From assembly GCF_014646655.1 (NCBI RefSeq), contig NZ_BMNR01000003.1, positions 409,049-473,048 on the forward strand: DNA of 64,000 nt, read 5' to 3'. Origin of the DNA: Yeosuana aromativorans (GTDB lineage Bacteria; Bacteroidota; Bacteroidia; Flavobacteriales; Flavobacteriaceae). This document shows positions 56,379-64,000 of the stretch, in pieces. Both the position numbers and the translations under genes were made by a program. Below the pieces are notes generated by a model that saw only the letters and a list, made by a program, of their open reading frames with translations, was not told the origin of the DNA and made no database searches. The stretch's first letter is position 1, and every line of letters starts with the position of its first letter.

Positions 56379-56532
56379 ACTATGGAATTACTTAATTTCA
56401 ATTTCCACAAAAACAGGTAAACCTTCTTATTTGCTTTTACTGTTTTATGGGGATACATCTAATGGTCTTAAGGTTTTTCAATCAACAGTTCAATCTTCAA
56501 TGAAATTAAAAACCGGTTAATGCCATAATTTA

Positions 56533-57711
56533 TCAATGATATACTATATATGCAGACACCAACCAATGATTGAGTTTATCTTCTGTAGCCAATGTTGCTG
56601 GAATACTTATTTTTAATATATGTTCCCCTTTTTTTAAATCTCCCAACTCCACAACAAATGGTTTAACCAAAGAACCCGGACACCAATTGGATCTTGACAA
56701 GTCTGATGAAGCAATGCGCTCTTTAATTTCTTTTGTCTTATAGGTGTGGGATTCTTCATCTATATAGGAAGCCGTGTCTTTTTTAAGCCAAACCCCAGAT
56801 GTAGGATTAAAGCGCCTAAAGGAGGCACAATCGTCTCGCCATGGAATGGTGTCTAAAACCAGTTCGTTATCCATAAAAACACTATTCTTGATTTTAATAA
56901 ACTCATCACCTCCTTCATGGCCTCCATGTCCTGTTGTTGTATAGTACAGTTTTACGTTTTTAGCATCTTTATCTAATTTAAAATTTTCCTCTAAAGGTGT
57001 TATGGCAAAAAAATCAGGTAACGATTGCCCATCCACATAGCTTATGGTATTTACCAAAGATTTCACTTGAACGGTTTTTCTTGGCCTATTGGAATACACA
57101 AGACTTAAATCGACATTATAGCCTTCTTTTGTCCAAGAATCTATCCAGACTCCAACATAAAATGTATTACTTACAAGAGTTGCCAATTGTGAAATATCCA
57201 ACTCCCAAACCACTTCATTTTCCCATTTAGGGATATAAACAGGTTTTCTGTGTTTGCCTTCTTCGTTGCTATAATAACCCACTCCAAAAGGCGTCATAAA
57301 GCGCAATAATTCAATAACAGGACTGTATGTGTCTGATGCTTTTACACCCCCGAATTTGTCATTTAAAGTGGAAGACACTGGAAATGTTTTTTCTCCTTTT
57401 GAAACATCTAAAATGGATATTTTACTAGTGTCTGTAACCACAAAACAAGATCCGGATTTATCCCACCTATCACCATTGGAACGTAGGGAGAGTTTTATTG
57501 TAACATCAGTACCCAAAGGAAAATTTGGAACCGTGACCTTTTTATAGACTATTCGCCCATTTTGCAAACGAGTGGTTTCTTGATCATTTCCTGGATTACC
57601 ACCAAAATTAATAGGTTGGTTTTTAAAAACAGTATAGTTTAATGCATCTTGCGCTACACTTTTAAAACAAAAGCAGAGCATCAAGCTTAGTATTAAATAT
57701 GTGGTTTTCAT
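56533..57711 (-). CDS. Peptide-N-glycosidase F (PNGase F)-like amidase
   Basis: Releases N-glycans from asparagine by hydrolysing the amide. The start at 57709-57711 gives the signal peptide MKTTYLILSLMLCFCFKSVAQ and 392 aa; a second ATG at 57738 would add nine residues. The two PNGase F jelly-roll domains are recognisable: the catalytic Asp in SNGDRWDKSGSCFVVT (D60 of the Elizabethkingia enzyme), FMTPFGVGYY, VWIDSWTKEGYNVDLSLVY, and the second domain TTGHGGHEGGDEFIKIKN (E206 position) and SNWCPGSLVKPF. At the E118 position (ETW in the classic enzyme) this protein has DSW. An N-terminal extension of about 60 residues precedes the core. It lies among mannosidases. Family certain; exact specificity inferred. 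Confidence 0.86.
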   Translation of the reverse strand: MKTTYLILSLMLCFCFKSVAQDALNYTVFKNQPINFGGNPGNDQETTRLQNGRIVYKKVTVPNFPLGTDVTIKLSLRSNGDRWDKSGSCFVVTDTSKISILDVSKGEKTFPVSSTLNDKFGGVKASDTYSPVIELLRFMTPFGVGYYSNEEGKHRKPVYIPKWENEVVWELDISQLATLVSNTFYVGVWIDSWTKEGYNVDLSLVYSNRPRKTVQVKSLVNTISYVDGQSLPDFFAITPLEENFKLDKDAKNVKLYYTTTGHGGHEGGDEFIKIKNSVFMDNELVLDTIPWRDDCASFRRFNPTSGVWLKKDTASYIDEESHTYKTKEIKERIASSDLSRSNWCPGSLVKPFVVELGDLKKGEHILKISIPATLATEDKLNHWLVSAYIVYH

Positions 57712-57741
57712 AGAGTAGTTTTTTCTTAAATTTTTCATTAA

Positions 57742-59973
57742 CTATTTTAGAAACACTTTTAAATGACCTCCATTGACCAAATCAGAGTGATTGATGAAAA
57801 ACCCTTTATAACTTTTCCCGTTAAGCTCTATCTTATCGATAGTCCCTTTGCTGTTTCCTACTCGTTCAATAACCAGTTTATTGTTTTTGTAATATTTAGA
57901 ATCTAACTGAATGGTGATTTTATCAAACATAGGAGCTGTAATGGCATATTTAGGTTCTCCTGGTAATATGGGGTAAATTCCCATCATGGAATAAACCAAC
58001 CAAGCTGACATGACACCAGTATCGTCATTCCCAGGGATACCATCAGGCGTATTTTTAAAGTATTTTTTTACTAAATCTTGTACCAATTTCTGGCTTCGCC
58101 ATTCCTCCCCTTTTATATAATTAAACAAATAAGGATAAGCTATATCGGGTTCATTGGCCATATCAAACTGATTGGTATCAAATACTTTTTGCAATTGTGC
58201 TGAAAATCCTTGTTCACCCCCCATAAGTTTTATTAAACCTTCAATATCATGTGGCACCATAAAGGCGTATTGCCAGGCGTTACCTTCAACAAACCCTACA
58301 TTCTCAGTAAAATTAGCTCCTGCTTCGGGGTCGAAAGGCCTGTACCATTTGCCATTTGGTAATCTGGGTCTCAATAATTTTAAGTTTTTATCAAATAATA
58401 TTCGATAGGAAAGTGAGCGTCCATAAAACCGCTTGTAGTCATCTTTTTTATCTAATGCTTTCGCCATCAATGCAATAGAATAGTCTGCAATATTATATTC
58501 TTCGGTTGTTGAAACAGACCCCCCTATATCAGTAGTTAAATAGCCTTTCTCGATATACTGTTTTAAACCGGGGCGCAACGGATTGTTATCAATTTGGTCG
58601 GCACTTTTTAGCATGGCCTTATAGGCTTTTTGAATATCAAAATCTTGAATGCCTTTTAAATACGTATCAGCAATAACAATGCTTGCTGGATCGCCAACCA
58701 TGGTAAAGGTTTCGGTTGAATTTAACTCCCATTTAGGCAACCATCCGTTCTCATCATACATTTGCAACATGCTTTTAACCATATCGGATTGTTGCTTTGG
58801 ATAAACTAAAGACATGAGTTGGTGCAAATTTCTATACGTGTCCCAAAGTGAAAAAACCGTATAACGTGTACCTTCGGTATGACCTATCTTGCCTGTTTTT
58901 ATTTCTGGATAATCACCATTGACATCATTTAACGTATTGGGATGAATCAAAGCATGATATAATGCGGTATAGAAGATTGTTTTATCCTCCTCGGTGCCGC
59001 CTTCAACCTTAATTCTTGAAAGTAGGGTATTCCATGCATCATAAGTTTCTTTATGTATGGTTTCAAAGGATTTATTTCCAGTTTCCTCTTCTAAATTTTG
59101 ACGTGCATTTTCAATACTCACATACGAAATTCCTATCTTAACTTCTACCGTTTCAGGCTTTTCAAAATTATAAATGAAATAAGACCCTATACTATCGCCT
59201 ACAACCATTTTTGTTGTACGTTCCATCAATCGGGTTTTGCCGTTATACCCCATCCATTGTGCTTCTACACCTTCATATTTTGCAGGAGTTTTCCATACAC
59301 CAAAATTGTCAGCAGGTTTAGAAAATTTGGCAACAAAATAGACTGGATAAGCATCTTCTGGACTATTATAGCAGAAAGAACCAACACTACGCATGCCTTC
59401 AATTTCTGTTGAAGACACTATTTTTACCATAGCTCCTTGTTCATTGGTTAACCCTAAACCTAGATTAATTAAAATATTGGATTGTCCTTTTGGAAACGTA
59501 AACTTACTGACACCTACTCGTTTTGATGCGGTAAATTCTGCTCTAATATTGTACTTATCAATTTTAGAACTGTAATAACCGGCTCTTGCAAGTTCAAAGG
59601 AATACGTAGATCCGTATTTTAAATAATTGGTTTCTAGGTCTCCTGTTGTTGGCATTAATAATATTACGCCTAAATCCGGACAACCAACGCCACTTAAATT
59701 GACTTGGGAAAATCCGGTTAAAAAGGTATTTTCATGAACATATGGATTGGATAACCACCGGCTGTCCTTTTCCATGGGTAGATTTTGTGGACCTGCTACG
59801 TTAAACGGACTGATACTTGCCATACCCCTTGGCGCAACAGGGCCCGGATAGGTGGCTCCAAAATTAGAGGTTCCGATAAACGGGTTTACATAATCCACTG
59901 GTTGTTCCTGTGCTTTGAGAGAGCATACGGCCAAAAGAACCAAGAAAGGACAAACAACAACTCTTTTTATCAT
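57742..59973 (-). CDS. GH92 alpha-mannosidase (first copy)
   Basis: Calcium-dependent inverting exo-alpha-mannosidase of 743 aa with signal peptide MIKRVVVCPFLVLLAVCSLK. The N-terminal beta-sandwich begins VDYVNPFIGTSNFGATYPGP; the (alpha/alpha)6 domain has TRYTVFSLWDTYRNLHQLMS and ENGWLPKWELNSTETFTMVG; the catalytic/calcium segment is GIPGNDDTGVMSAWLVYSMM, and PGEPKYAITAPMFDKITIQL closes it. It is 13 bp from the second GH92. The two copies are clearly diverged, so they probably differ in linkage preference (alpha-1,2 versus alpha-1,3/1,6), but I cannot assign which. Confidence 0.95.
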   Translation of the reverse strand: MIKRVVVCPFLVLLAVCSLKAQEQPVDYVNPFIGTSNFGATYPGPVAPRGMASISPFNVAGPQNLPMEKDSRWLSNPYVHENTFLTGFSQVNLSGVGCPDLGVILLMPTTGDLETNYLKYGSTYSFELARAGYYSSKIDKYNIRAEFTASKRVGVSKFTFPKGQSNILINLGLGLTNEQGAMVKIVSSTEIEGMRSVGSFCYNSPEDAYPVYFVAKFSKPADNFGVWKTPAKYEGVEAQWMGYNGKTRLMERTTKMVVGDSIGSYFIYNFEKPETVEVKIGISYVSIENARQNLEEETGNKSFETIHKETYDAWNTLLSRIKVEGGTEEDKTIFYTALYHALIHPNTLNDVNGDYPEIKTGKIGHTEGTRYTVFSLWDTYRNLHQLMSLVYPKQQSDMVKSMLQMYDENGWLPKWELNSTETFTMVGDPASIVIADTYLKGIQDFDIQKAYKAMLKSADQIDNNPLRPGLKQYIEKGYLTTDIGGSVSTTEEYNIADYSIALMAKALDKKDDYKRFYGRSLSYRILFDKNLKLLRPRLPNGKWYRPFDPEAGANFTENVGFVEGNAWQYAFMVPHDIEGLIKLMGGEQGFSAQLQKVFDTNQFDMANEPDIAYPYLFNYIKGEEWRSQKLVQDLVKKYFKNTPDGIPGNDDTGVMSAWLVYSMMGIYPILPGEPKYAITAPMFDKITIQLDSKYYKNNKLVIERVGNSKGTIDKIELNGKSYKGFFINHSDLVNGGHLKVFLK

Positions 59974-59986
59974 AATTATGCGTTAT

Positions 59987-62320
59987 TTATTTAAAATTGC
60001 TCAAAGAATAAGGCGCATCCTCTGGGGCACTCGCCCAATTTTTGTTAGGAACATTTCCCATCTGAAATTCTAATGTTCCTCCATTTTGAATAGCCTCATA
60101 TCTCAAAAAGCTATTTGAATAGGGCTTTCCGTTTAAACTTGCCGACTCTATATAAAAATTATCTTTTGAATTATTACTGGCTTTAATTTCAAACGTCTTT
60201 CCGTTTTCTAAATGAAGTGTCGCCTGTTTAAACAATGGGCTTCCTATAACATACTGATTAACCCCAGGGGTAACCGGATAAAAGCCCAACGCACTGAACA
60301 CATACCAAGCCGAGGTTTGTCCGTTATCTTCATCCCCACAATAACCGTCTGGTGTGGCAGCGTACAATTTGGTAAGCACTTCCCGTATTTTTTCTTGTGC
60401 TTTATAGGGTTCCCCAGCATAATCGTACAAATAAATCATGTGCTGAATGGGTTGATTGCCATGCGCATAGTTTCCCATATTTACCACTTGCATTTCCCTG
60501 ATTTCATGGATGGTTTGCCCATAATAAGAATCATCAAATGTGGGTGGCATTTCAAAAACCTCATCTAGTTTTGAAGCAAATTGTTTTTTGCCTCCCATTA
60601 AATCTATCAACCCTTGGACATCTTGAAACACAGACCATGTGTAATGCAGGCTATTACCCTCGGTAAATGCATCACCCCATTTTAAAGGATTAAACGGTGT
60701 TTGAAAACTGCCATCTTCATTTTTACCACGCATTAAATTTGTTGAAGAATCAAACACATTCTTATAGTTCATGGATTGCTTGAAATATTTATCTGCTATT
60801 TCTGTTTTTCCGAGTTTTTCAGCCATTTCTGCAATGGTAAAATCAGCATAGGCATATTCTAAAGTCCGTGCCACGTTTTCATTAATGCCCACATTGTATG
60901 GTACATAACCTAAGGTGTTGTAATAATTTAAACCTTCGCGACCAACAGATTTTACGGGCCGTCTAGCTTCAACCGTTGCGTTTTTTAAAATAGCTTCAAA
61001 CAACACATTGACGTCTTTTTCTTTAACATTCCCTTTTAAAAAGGCATCCACAATGATGGGTGCTGAGTTTGAGCCAATCATACAATCTCTATGCCCAGGA
61101 CTGGCCCATTCTGGCAACCAACCAGATTCTTTATATGCGTTTGCCAAACCTTCCATGATATGACTGTTCAAATCTGGGTACATCATATTAAAAAATGGAT
61201 AGACGGCTCTAAACGTGTCCCAAAAGCCATTGTCGGTAAACATGTAGCCTGGAAGAACCTTTCCGTTATAGGGGCTGTAGTGTACTACTTCATTGTTCTT
61301 GTCAAACTCATAGAATTTTCTCGGAAACAACAGAACACGATATAAACATGAATAAAAAGTTCTGATATGGTCTATATTATCATCTTCTATTTGAATTCTA
61401 TTCAATTCCTTTTCCCAAGCTTGTTTGGCTTTTTCTTTAGTTTGTTCAAATGTGTCGATTCCAATTTCTCTATTTAAATTTAATACTGCTTGCTCAGGGC
61501 TAATAAATGATGACGCCACTTTAACATGAACTACTTCTCCTTTTTTTGTCTTAAACCCAATGATGGCCCCCACATGATCTCCTTCGCTGCTTGTTGAATT
61601 CTCCATTAATTTCCATCCATCAGTCCATGTATCCGTTATTTCAAAATCCTTGTCAAACTCGGCTACAAAATAGTTATGGAAATTATCAGGAACCCCACCG
61701 CTATTGTTTCTACAATAGCCTATAATTTTACGTTCTTCAGGAATGATTTTAACCATAGACCCTTTAAAAAAGGCATCCAGAAGAATATATGAGTTTTCAG
61801 ATTTAGGAAAGGTAAACTTAAATTGAGAAGCCCTTTCGGTTGGAACGACCTCAGCGGTCACATCATAATCGGCCAAATACACCGAATAATGATAGGGCTT
61901 TACAATTTCAGCTTTATGTGAAAACCACGATTCGCGTTCGTCTTCCTGAAATTTTAAATCCCCCGTAACGGCCATTAGCGAAAAAGCTGCATAATCATTA
62001 ATCCACGGACTGGGTTGGTGTGTTTGTTTAATCCCTCTGATTTTATTTGAATCATATTTGTAAGTCCAACCATCTCCCATTTTAGAGGTCATGGGTGTCC
62101 AGAAATTCATTGCCCAAGGTGTTGCAATAACCGGATAGGTGTTTCCGTTTGATAAGCTATAATCGGAATTGGTACCCATCAACGGATTTACAAAATCCAC
62201 CAAATCAGTATTTTGTACCATACTATTCTCATTGGATTTTTCTTTTACTTGATTACATGACATGTTAATCAATGCCATAAAACACACTAATAATTTAATC
62301 TTGTTGTCTAAGCTTTTCAT
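59987..62320 (-). CDS. GH92 alpha-mannosidase lipoprotein (second copy)
   Basis: A 777-aa GH92 enzyme, here a lipoprotein (lipobox INMSC, Cys about 22). Key lines: VDFVNPLMGTNSDYSLSNGN, GYMFTDNGFWDTFRAVYPFF, ESGWLPEWASPGHRDCMIGS, GYCGDEDNGQTSAWYVFSAL and PGVNQYVIGSPLF. It is adjacent to GH29 with no gap (stop and start abut) and precedes the other GH92. Surface anchoring suggests it acts outside or at the outer membrane, while the first copy has a plain signal peptide. Product family is certain; linkage is unknown. Confidence 0.95.
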   Translation of the reverse strand: MKSLDNKIKLLVCFMALINMSCNQVKEKSNENSMVQNTDLVDFVNPLMGTNSDYSLSNGNTYPVIATPWAMNFWTPMTSKMGDGWTYKYDSNKIRGIKQTHQPSPWINDYAAFSLMAVTGDLKFQEDERESWFSHKAEIVKPYHYSVYLADYDVTAEVVPTERASQFKFTFPKSENSYILLDAFFKGSMVKIIPEERKIIGYCRNNSGGVPDNFHNYFVAEFDKDFEITDTWTDGWKLMENSTSSEGDHVGAIIGFKTKKGEVVHVKVASSFISPEQAVLNLNREIGIDTFEQTKEKAKQAWEKELNRIQIEDDNIDHIRTFYSCLYRVLLFPRKFYEFDKNNEVVHYSPYNGKVLPGYMFTDNGFWDTFRAVYPFFNMMYPDLNSHIMEGLANAYKESGWLPEWASPGHRDCMIGSNSAPIIVDAFLKGNVKEKDVNVLFEAILKNATVEARRPVKSVGREGLNYYNTLGYVPYNVGINENVARTLEYAYADFTIAEMAEKLGKTEIADKYFKQSMNYKNVFDSSTNLMRGKNEDGSFQTPFNPLKWGDAFTEGNSLHYTWSVFQDVQGLIDLMGGKKQFASKLDEVFEMPPTFDDSYYGQTIHEIREMQVVNMGNYAHGNQPIQHMIYLYDYAGEPYKAQEKIREVLTKLYAATPDGYCGDEDNGQTSAWYVFSALGFYPVTPGVNQYVIGSPLFKQATLHLENGKTFEIKASNNSKDNFYIESASLNGKPYSNSFLRYEAIQNGGTLEFQMGNVPNKNWASAPEDAPYSLSNFK

Positions 62321-63646
62321 TTAATTGCTTTCTATTACTTGTCCCTTTTCTCTGTATAAATCAACTTCTCCATCCAATTGCATGGCGATTACGGTCACGT
62401 CTTGGTCTTGAACGTCTTCTGGCACATCAATATACAATAACCCGGGCACATCGCTCCAATATAATTTTCCAACGACATTAGTTTTTAATTTTGTGCCATT
62501 ACCTACTACCCAAGCCCTGTTTACTTTGTTTTTCAGGCCTTTTATTAATAATGGCCCATTAGGCTTATTATCTACATACAAATACAAAATCGTTTTATCC
62601 TTTGATAAAGCCGTATACCCGTTAAAATGACCAAAAGGAATGCCCGCACGCGTACCATAAATAGCACTTTTATGCTTGTTGGTCCATCGGCCAAGACCTT
62701 TTAAAATATCTATTTGTTCTTGCGGAATGATACCATCGGGTTTGGGGCCGATATCCAACAGTAAATTTCCGCCCATACTAATACAATCAACCAAAATGCG
62801 AATGATTTGATTGACTGATTTGTAATTTGTGTCGTTGGGTTGATAGCCCCAGGAATTATTCATAGTCATACACAACTCCCAATACTTGCTGTCTGGTTTT
62901 GTTATGGGGATGCCTTGCTCTGGTGTAGCATAATCACCATAGCCCTGCAACCTTGAATTGATAATGGTTGTTGGTGTTTTTTCTAATAATAAATCACGGA
63001 TTTCTTTAGCCTTCCATGTTTCGGCCGATTGTTCCCAGTCACCATCAAACCAATATAAATCAGGATTGAACTTTGTTAACTCTTCTATTTGTCCGAAATT
63101 AAATTTGGTGAATTTTGCCCATCGTTTCGCATCATCGGTATATCGTTTTTTATCCCTCAAAAAATTAGGATAATCTGGATGTGACCAATCAAGTAATGAA
63201 TAATACAACCCCACTTTTAAGCCTTCACTTCGAGCAGCTTTTACAAAAGACGTTAATACATCTCGTTTTGCTGGGGTTTTGTCAACCACATTTAAGTCGC
63301 TATATTTGGTGTCCCAGAGGGCAACACCGTCGTGATGTTTTGTGGTGATCACTGTATATTTTGCCCCACTTTCCTTGATGAGTTCTGCCCAATATTCTGG
63401 GTTATAATTTGTAGCGGTAAACCCATCTAATTGTTTCATATAATCATCATAGGAAATGTAACCATTATGAAAAGACCAGGATTCGTCAATCCCATTAACA
63501 GCATAAATGCCCCAATGGATAAAGATTCCCAATTTGGCATCTTTAAACCAAGCCAGGCGTTGGTCTTTTGACAATTCTTTTTCCTGACCAACCACTTGAT
63601 GTATTGTCAGAAAACATAAAATCAATATGATCTTTAAATACTTCAT
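62321..63646 (-). CDS. GH29 alpha-L-fucosidase
   Basis: Retaining fucosidase of 441 aa with signal peptide MKYLKIILILCFLTIHQVVG. The TIM barrel has LAWFKDAKLGIFIHWGIYAV, VITTKHHDGVALWDTKYSDL, GLKVGLYYSLLDWSHPDYPN, and the catalytic nucleophile in LYWFDGDW (the Asp after WF). A C-terminal beta-domain follows. It is five bases downstream of the discoidin-domain protein and directly abuts the second GH92. On N-glycans it would remove core or antennary fucose; which it prefers cannot be told from sequence. Confidence 0.94.
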   Translation of the reverse strand: MKYLKIILILCFLTIHQVVGQEKELSKDQRLAWFKDAKLGIFIHWGIYAVNGIDESWSFHNGYISYDDYMKQLDGFTATNYNPEYWAELIKESGAKYTVITTKHHDGVALWDTKYSDLNVVDKTPAKRDVLTSFVKAARSEGLKVGLYYSLLDWSHPDYPNFLRDKKRYTDDAKRWAKFTKFNFGQIEELTKFNPDLYWFDGDWEQSAETWKAKEIRDLLLEKTPTTIINSRLQGYGDYATPEQGIPITKPDSKYWELCMTMNNSWGYQPNDTNYKSVNQIIRILVDCISMGGNLLLDIGPKPDGIIPQEQIDILKGLGRWTNKHKSAIYGTRAGIPFGHFNGYTALSKDKTILYLYVDNKPNGPLLIKGLKNKVNRAWVVGNGTKLKTNVVGKLYWSDVPGLLYIDVPEDVQDQDVTVIAMQLDGEVDLYREKGQVIESN

Positions 63647-63651
63647 TCCTA

Positions 63652-64000
63652 TTAATTGACTAGTATTTCATCTACAAACAACCAAACGCCTCCGCCATTT
63701 TTACCTTCTTTTAAATGAGACGCTTTTACCTTAACGTACCTGACTTTTCGTTCTGAAAAACTAATTTTAAAGTCTTTTAAAACAGCTTGGGAATTATCTG
63801 CATATGGACGTTCAAGTTTTCCAACCTCACTGTAATTAACTCCATCTTCAGATACCAAAACCTTTAGATGTGTAGGGAAATAAATGCCAGGCCCTTGGTT
63901 TTCCATACATCCAACGGTAACACTGCTAATGGAGGTTTCGTTTTCTAAATCTATAACAACTTCCATATCGCTATCCAGCCATCCCTGCCATTGCCCGTCA
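63652..64000 (-). CDS. C-terminal discoidin-like (F5/8 type C) domain of a probable GH20 beta-N-acetylhexosaminidase, 5' end outside window
   Basis: The frame continues past the internal ATG at 63966 to the window edge, giving DGQWQGWLDSDMEVVIDLEN and a discoidin-like beta-sandwich (VLVSEDGVNYSEVGKLERPY, VRYVKVKASHLKEG, WLFVDEILVN). This is the standard C-terminus of Bacteroidota GH20 hexosaminidases, where the phrase WQGW/WQGYL followed by a Met-Glu-x-Val-Ile-Asp-Leu strand recurs. The catalytic domain is not in the window, so the GH20 call is inference from domain type and position in an N-glycan locus; other CBM32-bearing enzymes remain possible. Confidence 0.6.
   Translation of the reverse strand, partial: DGQWQGWLDSDMEVVIDLENETSISSVTVGCMENQGPGIYFPTHLKVLVSEDGVNYSEVGKLERPYADNSQAVLKDFKISFSERKVRYVKVKASHLKEGKNGGGVWLFVDEILVN

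Noticed and set aside
59098-59412. Plus-strand open frame inside the GH92 gene
   Set aside because: It lies wholly antisense to a well-supported GH92 coding region and its translation has no family features; a shadow frame. The same applies to other long frames antisense to ileS, susD and the T9SS giants.
57742-62320. Recent duplication of the two GH92 genes
   Set aside because: The proteins share the family motifs but differ clearly in length, signal type and sequence, so they are old paralogues and not a recent copy.

Overview
The window is a 64 kb piece of a Bacteroidota chromosome, almost certainly from the family Flavobacteriaceae. The evidence is low GC content, SusC/SusD pairs, TonB-dependent receptors with a carboxypeptidase-like N-terminal domain, two giant proteins ending in type IX secretion (T9SS) sorting domains, lipoproteins with Bacteroidota lipoboxes, several TAnnTTTG promoter boxes, and few Shine-Dalgarno sequences. 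The genus cannot be fixed from what is visible.

Layout. 1-8100 (minus strand): 5' part of pgi, an M23 lipoprotein peptidase, and aromatic amino-acid catabolism (tryptophan 2,3-dioxygenase, HPPD, homogentisate dioxygenase) with a DUF3108 protein and an S23 four-helix protein between them, then a GT9 glycosyltransferase. 8144-12168: patatin/BamA-like outer-membrane lipase and uvrC, overlapping by four bases. 12277-15136 (plus): RimB-like protease, RimK ligase, AstE/AspA-like hydrolase and 5-formyl-THF cyclo-ligase. 15139-19879 (minus): lspA, a DksA-like protein and ileS. 19997-29366 (minus): two tandem paralogous cell-surface proteins of about 1500 aa (TSP3 repeats, LamG, T9SS tail). 29821-34634 (minus): radA, an esterase-like protein, an LPG-synthase-type membrane protein, panD and panC. 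34832-46004 (plus): single-domain GT5 protein, DUF4270 lipoprotein, glmS, a TonB receptor plus SGNH lipoprotein pair, and atpD-atpC.

46075-64000 (minus) is a polysaccharide utilisation locus whose enzyme set points to protein N-glycans. In transcription order it holds the C-terminal discoidin-like end of a probable GH20 hexosaminidase (running off the window), GH29 fucosidase, two GH92 alpha-mannosidases, a PNGase F homologue, GH125 alpha-1,6-mannosidase, a GH18 chitinase/ENGase lipoprotein, SusC, SusD, an MFS sugar permease and a NagX-like membrane acyltransferase. A coherent model is that PNGase F and/or GH18 release the glycan, SusCD imports it, GH29/GH92/GH125/GH20 trim it, and the MFS permease takes the sugars into the cytoplasm, where glmS-linked amino-sugar metabolism uses them. 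No regulator of the locus lies inside the window.

Most promising for follow-up: the N-glycan locus and its variant PNGase F; the tandem T9SS giants, which share a terminator palindrome and an upstream DNA block; an approximately 80-residue insertion in IleS; an esterase-fold protein without its nucleophile serine; a lone GT5 N-terminal domain; the RimB-RimK-AspA triad; and a possible 38-aa small protein before glmS.
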